The position numbers were made by a program, and so were the translations under genes. From Actinoplanes philippinensis (GTDB lineage Bacteria > Actinomycetota > Actinomycetes > Mycobacteriales > Micromonosporaceae), in the NCBI RefSeq assembly GCF_900113015.1, contig NZ_FONV01000008.1, forward strand, positions 310,001-374,000: a stretch of 64,000 nt of DNA. The letters run 5' to 3'. Below the pieces are notes generated by a model, which saw only the letters and a program-made list of their open reading frames with translations, did not search any database and was not told where the DNA came from. Positions 8,531-16,404 of the stretch are shown in pieces. Positions within the stretch are counted from its first letter, which is position 1. Every line of letters starts with the position of its first letter.

Positions 8531-8577
8531 TACCGAAAGCACTGTACCGACCGGGACCCCGGCCGGGGGGTGGCCTG

Positions 8578-10032
8578 TCAGCCGGCCAGCGGGGGCCGGA
8601 TCCGGAAGCTGCTGTCGGCGCGGAACCCGTCACTGCCGTCGTTGTAGCCGATGCGCAGCTGGGCGCCGGTCCACCGCAGGCAGAGCTGCGGGTAGTTGTG
8701 CGACCGCAGGATCACGGCATCCGGGGTCGCGCCCGGCAGCGCGCAGTAGGTCGCGTCCTTCGGGAAGACGGCCGTGGCGTCCCGGGCGTCGGTGCGGGCC
8801 AGCAGCTCGTAGTGCCGCAGGTACCGGCCGTCCAGGGTGCGGAACGAGTAGCAGTCCGGGTCGGCCAGCCCGGCGACGGCCACGAAGGTGGCCCGGCGCC
8901 GCGCGCGGTCGTCACCCGGGGCCGGGGCGATCACGGCCACGTCGTCGTCGCGGGCGGTGAGGAACCCACCGTCGGCGAGTTGCAGCGACAGCCGTCCCGG
9001 CCGGATCGCAGGCGGGGACGGGGAGGCCGGCGGCGGGTTCGTCGCCGAGGTGGTGGTGGCCTGCGGAGCGGTGACCGTGCGCGGCGCCTCCGGCGGCCCG
9101 TCCTGCAGGACGATCGGGACCGCCACCGCGGCGGCCACCGTCGCGCTGGTCACCGCGGCGACCAGCGGATGGGTGGACAGCAGCTTCACCACGGTGGCCT
9201 TCAGGCCGGTGGCCACCGTGCCGGACGCCGCCGCCGGGGCCGCCTTGGCCAGGACCAGATCGGTGAGACCGGCCGGCACGGCGAGAGCCGGCAGGCTCGC
9301 GAGCAGCCGCTCGATCGGCAGATGCCGCTGCGCCGCCGGAGCGCACACCGGGCAGGCCCGCACGTGCCGGGCCAGCCGTTTGCGCCACACCCGATCCGGC
9401 CGGCCGTCCCACCCGGCGGTCAGCCCGGCCAGCTCCGGGCAGTCGCCGCCGAGCGCCGTGACCAGCGTGCGGGCCGTGTCGAGCTGCTCCCGCATACGCT
9501 GGATGCGGACACCGGTGTGCGCGACGCTCAGATCCAGGGCGGCGGCGATCTCCGCCCGGTTCATGATTCCGGCGACCTCCTGCCACCAGAGCGACAGCAG
9601 GATCCGGTCGTCCGCGTCGAGCCACCGCCCGGCCCGGGCGACCTCGCGGCGCTGGGCGCTCAGCTCGGCGCGCAGCAGCCCGGCGCCCTCCGGATCACCA
9701 CCGGGGTCGGGCCGGCCGATCGCGTCCTCCAGGACCGTGGTGCGGCCGGCCCTCGACTCCTGCCGGGTCCGGTAGGTGCCGACCTGACGCACCGCGATCG
9801 ACGTCAGCCAGGTCGGGAAGCTTCCCGGGCTGCGCAGCGTCGACAGGTCCCGTACCGCCCGGACCATCGTGTCCTGCACGATGTCGTCCACGTCGGCGCT
9901 GTCGTCCACAGCGCGGCCCACGACGTTGCGGATCAGCGGAAGGTACGTGGAGACGAGCTCGGTGAGCGCGCGGCGATCCCCGTGTTGTGCGGCGGTGACC
10001 GTGGTGGCCAGGTTGGTGTCCGGTGCCCTCAT
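8578..10032 (-). CDS. ECF sigma factor fused to a zinc-finger, membrane span and AbfB/CBM42 domain
   Basis: The product is 484 aa and combines parts normally on separate proteins. Sigma region 2 lies at about 22-95 (DVDDIVQDTMVRAVRDL) and region 4 at about 138-190 (LDADDRILL and an HTH around AEIAAALDLSVAHTGVRIQR). A His-x3-Cys-x2-Cys motif (H223, C227, C230) matches the zinc-binding core of ZAS/zf-HC2 anti-sigma factors. A hydrophobic span is at about 289-309, then a Pro/Ser/Thr linker. An AbfB-like beta-trefoil at about 347-484 has repeats such as SFRTLDGRYLRH, ILRSHNYPQLCLRW and ADSSFRIRP. The CBM would face outside and could bind arabinose-containing polysaccharide, gating the tethered sigma domain. 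That mechanism is inference. The start at ATG 10032 omits 30 upstream in-frame residues. Confidence 0.85.
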   Translation of the reverse strand: MRAPDTNLATTVTAAQHGDRRALTELVSTYLPLIRNVVGRAVDDSADVDDIVQDTMVRAVRDLSTLRSPGSFPTWLTSIAVRQVGTYRTRQESRAGRTTVLEDAIGRPDPGGDPEGAGLLRAELSAQRREVARAGRWLDADDRILLSLWWQEVAGIMNRAEIAAALDLSVAHTGVRIQRMREQLDTARTLVTALGGDCPELAGLTAGWDGRPDRVWRKRLARHVRACPVCAPAAQRHLPIERLLASLPALAVPAGLTDLVLAKAAPAAASGTVATGLKATVVKLLSTHPLVAAVTSATVAAAVAVPIVLQDGPPEAPRTVTAPQATTTSATNPPPASPSPPAIRPGRLSLQLADGGFLTARDDDVAVIAPAPGDDRARRRATFVAVAGLADPDCYSFRTLDGRYLRHYELLARTDARDATAVFPKDATYCALPGATPDAVILRSHNYPQLCLRWTGAQLRIGYNDGSDGFRADSSFRIRPPLAG

Positions 10033-10448
10033 AGCGGGATCCACCCTATGCCCCTTGATCGCGATCCCGGCCGGTCCGGTGTCGTTTGCGCGGACAGTAC
10101 GAACTTCAGCGATCTGAATCATCCGCGGTTGAAAAACCGTTACGTGCGGTGGTGCCGCATGGTCGTCCGGTACTTGAGAAAGAATTAAGAAAGCAGTTCA
10201 AGGCAACCTGTTATGCCCGTGCGCGGTACCTGGTCTGGACTTGTTTCTGCAGCTCAGTGTGGTTTTGGAATCAATTCTTTGCCCCGGCTTGAGGCCGTGG
10301 AAATGCTCTGCAATCATGGGTCGTCGCCGTGGGAACGTTCCCGGCGCATTTGTCGGCGAGCATTTCTCGCCGCATTCGTCCACTGATGGTGGACTGCCGG
10401 CCGCCGCCCCCAACGGCGGCACATCATCCCCTGAAAGGCACCGTCGTC
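10033..10448. other. Structured intergenic region / long 5' leader of the xylanase operon
   Basis: This 416-bp stretch separates the divergent sigma-factor and xylanase genes and holds no convincing gene. It contains CGGTT-GAAA-AACCG (10126-10139) in an AT-richer section, the GGGAACGTTCCC operator, and three short inverted repeats closer to the xylanase: CGGCGAG-N5-CTCGCCG (10354-10372), GTCCAC-N5-GTGGAC (10378-10394) and GCCGCC-N6-GGCGGC near 10404-10421. The region probably carries both promoters. Confidence 0.55.
10331..10342. promoter_or_regulatory. CebR/CelR-like operator upstream of xylanase
   Basis: GGGAACGTTCCC is a perfect 12-bp palindrome preceded by T, as in the CebR box. It is a two-base variant of GGGAGCGCTCCC. 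It lies 107 bp upstream of the xylanase start and probably controls the xylanase-arabinofuranosidase bicistron. Confidence 0.7.
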
Positions 10449-11924
10449 ATGACCACATCGAGCCGTTCACGCCGGTTGCGTACGCTCCTGCCCGTCCTGC
10501 TGACCGCCACCGTCGCCGGGAGCGCGGCGATCGTCTTCGCCACCACCTCGGAGGCGGCCACCACCCTCGGCGCCTCGGCCGCGGCGAAGAACCGCTACTT
10601 CGGCGCCGCGATCGCCGCGTCGAAACTCGGCGACAGCACCTACACCACGATCCTGAAGCGGGAGTTCACCTCGGTCACCGCCGAGAACGAGATGAAGTGG
10701 GACGCCACCGAGCCGTCCCGCGGCGTCTTCAACTACTCCGCCGGCGACCGGATCCTCAACCAGGCGCAGTCGAACGGGCAGAAGATCCGCGGGCACGCGC
10801 TGGCCTGGCACTCGCAGATGCCGGGCTGGGCGCAGTCGCTGTCCGGCAGCACGCTGCGCTCGGCGATGCTCAACCACATCACCCAGGTCGCCACCCACTA
10901 CAAGGGCAAGATCCACTCGTGGGACGTGGTGAACGAGGCGTTCGCCGACGACGGCCGCGGCTCACGGCGCGACTCCAGCCTGCAGCGCACCGGCAACGAC
11001 TGGATCGAGGCGGCCTTCAAGGCGGCGCGGGCCGCCGACCCGGGCGCGAAGCTCTGCTACAACGACTACAACACCGACGGCGTCAACGCGAAGAGCACCG
11101 CCGTCTACACCATGGTCAAGGACTTCAAGGCACGCGGCGTCCCGATCGACTGCGTCGGCTTCCAGTCGCACCTGACCAACAACGCTCCCGGCGACTACCA
11201 GGCCAACCTGCAGCGGTTCGCCGACCTCGGCGTCGACGTGCAGATCACCGAGCTGGACATCTCCGGCAGCAACCAGGCCGCCGCCTACACCGCCGTCACC
11301 AAGGCCTGCCTCGCGGTCTCGCGCTGCACCGGCATCACGGTCTGGGGCATCCGCGACAGCGACTCGTGGCGCACCGGCACCAACCCGCTGCTGTTCGACG
11401 CCTCCGGCAACAAGAAGGCCGCCTACACCGCGGTGCTGAACACCCTCAACAGCGGCGGCGGCGGGACCACCACCACGGCGCCGTCCGGCACGATCGACAC
11501 CAACGCGTGGTACGTGCTGGTCAACCGCACCAGCGGCAAGGCCCTGGACGTCTACAACCTGGCCACCGGCGACGGCGCCCGGATCACCCAGTGGACGCGT
11601 AACGACCAGGCGCAGCAGCAGTGGCAGTTCGTGTCCTCCGGCAACGGCCTCTACCGGCTCAAGTCGAAGCACTCCGGCAAGGTCCTCGATGTGCAGAACC
11701 GGTCGACCGCCGACGGTGGCGGCATCGTGCAGACGACCGACGCCAATGCCGCGGGCCAGCAGTTCAGCGTCCAGACCATCGACGGCTACATCCAGTTGAT
11801 CAACCGCAACAGCGGCAAGGCCGTCGAGGTGCAGGGCGCGGCCACCACCGACGGGGCCAACGTCGTGCAGTACAGCGACTGGAACGGCGCCAACCAGCAG
11901 TGGCAGCTCGCTCGCGTCGGCTGA
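10449..11924 (+). CDS. Secreted GH10 endo-beta-1,4-xylanase with CBM13
   Basis: The product is 491 aa. An Arg-rich signal peptide ends near residue 36 (TSEAA). The GH10 catalytic barrel runs from about 38 to 335. The acid/base is Glu163 in SWDVVNEAF and the nucleophile is Glu268 in VQITELDIS. HALAWHSQMPGW and TVWGIRDSDSW line the substrate cleft. A Gly/Thr linker joins a ricin-type beta-trefoil CBM13 at about 352-491 with repeated QQW motifs, which binds xylan. ATG 10449 is preceded by GAAAGG. The gene precedes a GH62 enzyme by 32 bp, so backbone and side-chain cleavage are coproduced. Confidence 0.95.
   Translation: MTTSSRSRRLRTLLPVLLTATVAGSAAIVFATTSEAATTLGASAAAKNRYFGAAIAASKLGDSTYTTILKREFTSVTAENEMKWDATEPSRGVFNYSAGDRILNQAQSNGQKIRGHALAWHSQMPGWAQSLSGSTLRSAMLNHITQVATHYKGKIHSWDVVNEAFADDGRGSRRDSSLQRTGNDWIEAAFKAARAADPGAKLCYNDYNTDGVNAKSTAVYTMVKDFKARGVPIDCVGFQSHLTNNAPGDYQANLQRFADLGVDVQITELDISGSNQAAAYTAVTKACLAVSRCTGITVWGIRDSDSWRTGTNPLLFDASGNKKAAYTAVLNTLNSGGGGTTTTAPSGTIDTNAWYVLVNRTSGKALDVYNLATGDGARITQWTRNDQAQQQWQFVSSGNGLYRLKSKHSGKVLDVQNRSTADGGGIVQTTDANAAGQQFSVQTIDGYIQLINRNSGKAVEVQGAATTDGANVVQYSDWNGANQQWQLARVG
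11511..11631 (+). repeat. 121-bp exact repeat, copy 1 (CBM13 of xylanase)
   Basis: These 121 bases recur without change at 12089-12209 in the next gene. The similarity continues at high identity, at a constant offset of 578, through the rest of the CBM13 module to about 11910. This indicates recent duplication or gene conversion of the binding module. Confidence 0.9.
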
Positions 11925-11956
11925 CGGCGTACCCCCTCGTCTTGAAGGAGATCGAC

Positions 11957-13450
11957 ATGGAACACCGTGCCGGGCGCCGCACACGCTGGCGCACCGCTCT
12001 CGCCGCGATGGTCCTGCTCACCGGCGGCGGCGCCATCGCCGTGACCGCCTCCACGGCCTCCGCCGCCACCATCGACACCGGCGCCTCCTACGTGCTGGTC
12101 AACCGCACCAGCGGCAAGGCCCTGGACGTCTACAACCTGGCCACCGGCGACGGCGCCCGGATCACCCAGTGGACGCGTAACGACCAGGCGCAGCAGCAGT
12201 GGCAGTTCGCCGACGCCGGTGGCGGCTACTACCGGCTCAAGTCGAAGCACTCCGGCAAGGTTCTGGACGTGCAGAACCGGTCGACCGCCGACGGCGGCGC
12301 GATCGTGCAGTTCACCGACGCCAATGCCGCCAGCCAGCAGTTCAGCGTCCAGGACATCGACGGCTACATCCAGCTGATCAACCGCAACAGCGGCAAGGTC
12401 GTCGAGGTGCAGGGCGCGTCGACCGCCGACGGGGCCAACGTCGTGCAGTACAGCGACTGGAACGGCGCCAACCAGCAGTGGCAGCTGGTCCGGGTCGGCG
12501 GCAGCACGCCGACCAGCCCGGCCGCCTCGTCGCCGGCCGGGTCGTGCGCGCTGCCGTCGAGTTATCGGTGGTCGTCGAGCGGGGTGCTGGCCAACCCGAA
12601 GTCCGGGTGGGCGTCGCTGAAGGACTTCACGCACGCGCCGTACAACGGGCGGCAGCTGGTCTACGCGACCACCCACGACAACGGCACGTCCTGGGGCTCG
12701 ATGAACTTCAGCCCGTTCACCAACTGGTCGGACATGGGCTCGGCGAGCCAGAACGGGATGAACTTCTCGGCCGTCGCGCCGTCGCTGTTCTTCTTCGCGC
12801 CGCGCAACATCTGGGTGCTGGCCTACCAGTGGGGCGGGCCGGCGTTCTCCTACCGCACCTCCAGCGACCCGACGAACCCCAACGGCTGGTCGTCGCCGCA
12901 GACGCTGTTCTCCGGGAGCATCTCCGGCTCCGACACCGGCCCGATCGACCAGGCCGTCATCGGTGACTCCACGAACATGTACCTGTTCTTCGCCGGCGAC
13001 AACGGCAAGATCTACCGGGCGAGCATGCCGATCGGCAATTTCCCCGGCAGCTTCGGCACCGCGTCGACGGTCGTGCTCAGCGACACCAAGAACAACCTGT
13101 TCGAGGCGGTCCAGGTCTACAAGGTGGCCGGCCGCAGCCAGTACCTGATGATCGTCGAGGCGGTCGGCAGCCAGGGCCGCTACTTCCGGTCGTTCACCGC
13201 CACCAGCCTGGGCGGGACGTGGACGCCGCAGGCCGCGACCGAGAGCAACCCGTTCGCGGGCAAGGCCAACAGCGGCGCCACCTGGACCAACGACATCAGT
13301 CACGGTGAGCTGATCCGGAGCAGCGCCGATCAGACCATGACCGTGGACCCCTGCAACCTGCAGCTGCTCTACCAGGGCCGCTCGCCGAGCTCCGGTGGCG
13401 ACTACGGCCGGCTGCCGTACCGGCCGGGTCTGCTGACCCTGCGACGCTGA
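11957..13450 (+). CDS. Secreted GH62 alpha-L-arabinofuranosidase with N-terminal CBM13
   Basis: The product is 497 aa. After a signal peptide ending near residue 36 (TASAAT) there is a CBM13 trefoil (about 38-178), a short Ser/Ala/Pro linker and a GH62 five-bladed propeller (about 195-497). GH62 landmarks are LKDFTHAPYNGR (catalytic base Asp region), VYATTHDNGTSWGSM, IWVLAYQWGGPAFSYRTS, DTGPIDQAVIGD, and LFEAVQVYK with the expected acid Glu. It removes arabinose side chains from arabinoxylan, exposing backbone to the xylanase. AAGGAG lies six bases before ATG 11957. The CBM13 order is reversed relative to the xylanase, although the modules are nearly identical. Confidence 0.93.
   Translation: MEHRAGRRTRWRTALAAMVLLTGGGAIAVTASTASAATIDTGASYVLVNRTSGKALDVYNLATGDGARITQWTRNDQAQQQWQFADAGGGYYRLKSKHSGKVLDVQNRSTADGGAIVQFTDANAASQQFSVQDIDGYIQLINRNSGKVVEVQGASTADGANVVQYSDWNGANQQWQLVRVGGSTPTSPAASSPAGSCALPSSYRWSSSGVLANPKSGWASLKDFTHAPYNGRQLVYATTHDNGTSWGSMNFSPFTNWSDMGSASQNGMNFSAVAPSLFFFAPRNIWVLAYQWGGPAFSYRTSSDPTNPNGWSSPQTLFSGSISGSDTGPIDQAVIGDSTNMYLFFAGDNGKIYRASMPIGNFPGSFGTASTVVLSDTKNNLFEAVQVYKVAGRSQYLMIVEAVGSQGRYFRSFTATSLGGTWTPQAATESNPFAGKANSGATWTNDISHGELIRSSADQTMTVDPCNLQLLYQGRSPSSGGDYGRLPYRPGLLTLRR
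12089..12209 (+). repeat. 121-bp exact repeat, copy 2 (CBM13 of arabinofuranosidase)
   Basis: Identical to 11511-11631. The module is N-terminal here and C-terminal in the xylanase, so the two adjacent copies lie back to back across the gene junction, about 580 bp apart. Confidence 0.9.
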
Positions 13451-13470
13451 CGGACCGGTCGACGGCTTCA

Positions 13471-13500
13471 GCGGGCCCGGCGCGATGCCGGGCCCGCTTT
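13471..13500 (+). terminator. Rho-independent terminator after the GH10-GH62 pair
   Basis: A perfect 11-bp GC stem (13471-13481 with 13487-13497) with a 5-base loop is followed by TTT. It lies 20 bp after the GH62 stop. Confidence 0.8.
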
Positions 13501-13610
13501 CCGGCCATGAATGCTGCGAAAAATGCCGCCGGGAAAACTGTTATAACTGCTCCTCATGGGTGCTGAACTGCGCTTCCATGACGTCGGCCGAATTCATCAT
13601 TTGTTGCCAT

Positions 13611-13622
13611 GGGAGCGCTCCC
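13611..13622. promoter_or_regulatory. CebR/CelR-type operator upstream of the CE1 esterase
   Basis: GGGAGCGCTCCC, preceded by T, matches 13 of the 14 bases of the CebR/CelR box TGGGAGCGCTCCCA. It is 52 bp upstream of the esterase start, where it would block transcription or early elongation. Confidence 0.8.
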
Positions 13623-13673
13623 GTAACATTCGCGCATTGCTCCTGATAAATGTCTTGAGGCGGAGGCCCCCGA

Positions 13674-14966
13674 ATGGCGGAACGAAGAACACCGAACCGG
13701 AGACTCCTCGGCGTGGTGGTCGCCGCCGCGGTGACGATCATGGCCACCGGCGCGGCGCTGCTGACCGGCGGCACCGCCCAGGCCGCCACCACCGCCGGCT
13801 GCGGCAAGACCCCGACCCTGCGCGACGGCAGCTACACCATCCAGAGCGGCGGCCGCGCCCGCACCTACCTCCTGCGGCTGCCCGGGAACTACTCCAGCAG
13901 CCAGGCGTACCGGCTGGTCGTCGGACTGCACTGGCTCAACGGCAGCGCCAACGACGTGGTCGGCAACGGCTTCTACGGACTGCAGCAGCGAGCCGCGAAC
14001 AGCGCGATCTTCATCGCGCCGCAGGGCCTCGACGCGGGATGGGCCAACACCGGCGGGCGGGACGTCACCCTCGTCGACGACATTCTGCGTACGGTCGAGA
14101 ACGACCTCTGCGTCGACACGTCACAGCGGTTCGCCCTCGGCTTCAGCTACGGCGGCGCGATGAGCTACGCCCTCGCCTGTGCCCGGCCCACCGTGTTCCG
14201 TGCGGTCGCCCCGATCGCCGGCGCCAACCTCAGCGGCTGTGCGTCGGCCGCCCAGCCGGTCGCCTACTTCGGCATCCACGGCACCCGCGACAGCGTCCTC
14301 AACATCTCCCAGGGCCGCAGCCTGCGCGACTCCTTCGTCCGCGCGAACGGCTGCACCGCCCAGAACCCGCCCGAGCCGGCCGCCAACAGCGGCACCCACA
14401 TCACCACCAACTACTCCGGCTGCCGCGCCGGATACCCGGTCCGGTGGGCCGCCCACGACGGCGACCACGTGCCGCTGCCGACCGACCGCAACGCCTCGTC
14501 GTCCTGGGTGTCCGCCGAGGTCTGGCAGTTCTTCACCTCGCTCGGCAGCACCACACCGTCGAGCCCCGGCCCGTCGAGCCCCGGCCCGTCGAGCCCCGGC
14601 CCGTCCGACCCGGTGCCGTCCGCTTCCAGCAGCTCCCCGCCCGGCCCGTCGTCCTGCCGGGTCAGCAGCAAGGTCAACGCGTGGGGCAGCGGCCTGACCG
14701 CCGACATCACCGTCACCAACACCGGCAGCGCCGCCGTCAACGGCTGGTCCGTGGCGTTCACCCTGGCCTCGGGCCAGACCGTCACCAGCGGCTGGAACGC
14801 CACCTACGCGCCGTCGTCCGGCCGGGTCGTGGCCACCAACGTCGCCTACAACGCGGTGGTGGCGCCCGGGGCGTCGGTCAGCTTCGGGTTCCAGGCCACC
14901 CACACCGGCAACAGCGGGGCGCCCACGGCGTACACCCTCAACGGCGCGACCTGCACCAGCGCCTGA
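13674..14966 (+). CDS. Secreted CE1-type esterase (acetylxylan/feruloyl esterase or PHB-depolymerase-like) with CBM2
   Basis: The product is 430 aa. A signal peptide runs to about residue 38 (TAQAAT). An alpha/beta-hydrolase domain of the LpqC/PHB-depolymerase/CE1 type spans about 43-295. It has the nucleophile elbow GFSYGGAM (Ser158), an oxyanion-side GLHWLNGS, the acid region FGIHGTRDSV and the base His in DGDHVPLP. A linker with three SSPGP repeats leads to a CBM2 (about 325-430, CRVSSKVNAWGSG to NGATCTSA) that binds cellulose or xylan. It likely removes acetyl or feruloyl groups. The acyl group is not resolvable from sequence. GGAGG lies ten bases before ATG 13674. Confidence 0.9.
   Translation: MAERRTPNRRLLGVVVAAAVTIMATGAALLTGGTAQAATTAGCGKTPTLRDGSYTIQSGGRARTYLLRLPGNYSSSQAYRLVVGLHWLNGSANDVVGNGFYGLQQRAANSAIFIAPQGLDAGWANTGGRDVTLVDDILRTVENDLCVDTSQRFALGFSYGGAMSYALACARPTVFRAVAPIAGANLSGCASAAQPVAYFGIHGTRDSVLNISQGRSLRDSFVRANGCTAQNPPEPAANSGTHITTNYSGCRAGYPVRWAAHDGDHVPLPTDRNASSSWVSAEVWQFFTSLGSTTPSSPGPSSPGPSSPGPSDPVPSASSSSPPGPSSCRVSSKVNAWGSGLTADITVTNTGSAAVNGWSVAFTLASGQTVTSGWNATYAPSSGRVVATNVAYNAVVAPGASVSFGFQATHTGNSGAPTAYTLNGATCTSA
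14556..14600 (+). repeat. 15-bp tandem repeat encoding the esterase linker
   Basis: CCGTCGAGCCCCGGC occurs three times head to tail, then begins a fourth degenerate copy. It encodes the PSSPG linker and is a typical site of repeat-number variation. Confidence 0.8.
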
Positions 14967-14989
14967 CAGACCTGCCTGGGGAGGCGAGG

Positions 14990-15015
14990 GGCCGCCGCCG
15001 GTCACGGCGGCGGCC
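14990..15015 (+). terminator. Hairpin terminator after the CBM2 esterase
   Basis: A perfect 11-bp stem (14990-15000 with 15005-15015) and tetraloop GTCA follow the stop by 23 bp. The T-run is poor, as is common in high-GC actinobacteria. Confidence 0.65.
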
Positions 15016-15029
15016 TCTACGCTTGCGGG

Positions 15030-15881
15030 ATGAAGGTTCTGTCCATCCAGTCGGCGGTCGCCCACGGGCATGTCGGCAACTCGGCCGCCGTCTTCCCGCT
15101 GCAGCGCATCGGTGTCGAGGTCGTCCCCGTCCACACCGTCAACTTCTCCAACCACACGGGGTACGGCGCCTGGCGCGGCCCCCTCATCCCGCCGCCGGAT
15201 GTGGCCGAGATCCTGCTCGGGGTGGAGGAGCGGGGCGTCTTCCCGCAGATCGACGCCGTGCTGTCCGGCTATCAGGGCGGGGCCGGCATCGCCGACGTCA
15301 TCATCGACGCGGTGCGCCGGGTCAAGGCCGCCAACCCCGCCGCGGTGTACGCGTGCGACCCGGTCATGGGCAACGCCAAGTCCGGCTGCTTCGTCGCGCC
15401 GGAGATCCCCGTGCTGCTGCGCGACAAGGTCGTGCCGGTCGCCGACATCATCACGCCCAACCAGTTCGAGCTGGGCTTCCTGACCGGCACCGAGCCCGCC
15501 GACCTCGAGTCGACGCTCGCCTCGGCCGACCTGGCCCGCGCGATGGGCCCGTCGACGGTGCTGGTCACGAGCGTGGAGCGGCCCGACCGCGAGGAGGGCA
15601 CGATCGAGATGCTGGTCGTCGACCCGTCCGGCGCGTGGATCGTGAACACGCCGCACCTGCCGTTCAAGGCCAACGGCTCCGGCGACGTCACGGCTGCCCT
15701 GTTCACCGCGCACTACACGGCCACCAAGGATGCGGCGGTGGCGTTGGAGCGTACCGCCTCCAGCGTTTTTGACCTGATCGATCTGACCTTCCGGTCGGGG
15801 GAGCGGGAGCTGCGGCTGGTGCAGGCGCAGGAGTTCTACGCGAGCCCGCGCCTGCAGTTCAGCGCCAAGCAGGTGCGCTGA
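15030..15881 (+). CDS. pdxY: Pyridoxal kinase PdxY/PdxK type
   Basis: The product is 283 aa. It phosphorylates pyridoxal (and probably pyridoxamine/pyridoxine) in the vitamin B6 salvage pathway. Ribokinase-fold landmarks are SIQSAVAHGHVGNSAAVFPL at the N-terminus, LSGYQGGAG, the YACDPVMGN metal/phosphate block, ITPNQFELGFLTG and the anion hole NGSGDVTAALF with the catalytic Asp. NGSGD replaces the more usual GTGD. Length is normal. It lies between extracellular hydrolase genes and a thioredoxin with its own hairpin upstream, so it is probably independent. Confidence 0.93.
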   Translation: MKVLSIQSAVAHGHVGNSAAVFPLQRIGVEVVPVHTVNFSNHTGYGAWRGPLIPPPDVAEILLGVEERGVFPQIDAVLSGYQGGAGIADVIIDAVRRVKAANPAAVYACDPVMGNAKSGCFVAPEIPVLLRDKVVPVADIITPNQFELGFLTGTEPADLESTLASADLARAMGPSTVLVTSVERPDREEGTIEMLVVDPSGAWIVNTPHLPFKANGSGDVTAALFTAHYTATKDAAVALERTASSVFDLIDLTFRSGERELRLVQAQEFYASPRLQFSAKQVR

Positions 15882-15942
15882 CCGGCTGCGCTGGCCGGTC
15901 AGACTTGAGCGGAGTAGGCTCAAGTTTGGAGGAGGTGCCCGG

Positions 15943-16386
15943 ATGAGTTCCATCGTGGCCTGCGAGAGATGCGGGCAGCGCAACCGCACCCGGCCGGCGG
16001 CGCCCGGCCGACCCGTCTGCGGCAAGTGCAAGGCCGCCCTGCCGTGGATCGCCGAGGCCGACGGGCGTTCCTTCCCCGAGGTGGTCGAGAAGTCGCCGAT
16101 GCCGGTGCTCGTCGACTTCTGGGCCCCCTGGTGCGGGCCGTGCCGCCAGGTGACCCCGGCCCTGGAGCAGGTCGCCCGGCAGCTCGCCGGCCGGATCAAG
16201 CTGGTGAAGGTGAACATCGACACCGCACCCGGCCTGCAGCGCCGTTTCCAGGTCCAAGCCGTCCCGACCCTGCTGGTCGTCACCGGGGGCCGGGTCACCG
16301 CCCGCCGCTCCGGCGCGGCTCCGGCCGGCGCCCTGCGGCAGTGGGTGGAGCAGCACCTGCCCGCAGTGCCGGCGCGGACGCCCTAG
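15943..16386 (+). CDS. trxC: Thioredoxin 2-like protein (TrxC type) with N-terminal zinc ribbon
   Basis: The product is 147 aa. The N-terminus carries paired cysteines CERCG and VCGKCK expected to bind zinc, as in E. coli Trx2. A full thioredoxin domain follows with active site WAPWCGPCRQV and the cis-proline loop VQAVPTLLVV. It reduces disulfides in the cytosol and is typically linked to oxidative stress. GGAGG lies nine bases upstream of ATG 15943. It converges on the methyltransferase with an 18-bp gap. Confidence 0.93.
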   Translation: MSSIVACERCGQRNRTRPAAPGRPVCGKCKAALPWIAEADGRSFPEVVEKSPMPVLVDFWAPWCGPCRQVTPALEQVARQLAGRIKLVKVNIDTAPGLQRRFQVQAVPTLLVVTGGRVTARRSGAAPAGALRQWVEQHLPAVPARTP

Positions 16387-16404
16387 CTGTGCCCGGGGGC
16401 CGCC

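Noticed and set aside
14556..14600. CRISPR-like repeats
   Set aside because: The repeats are 15 bp, contiguous and without spacers. They encode a Pro/Ser linker. The 27-bp repeats at 34022 are likewise coding tandem repeats.
14121..16298. Minus-strand open frame spanning the esterase, pdxY and thioredoxin genes
   Set aside because: It crosses three well-supported plus-strand genes and a terminator, and its translation has no domain.
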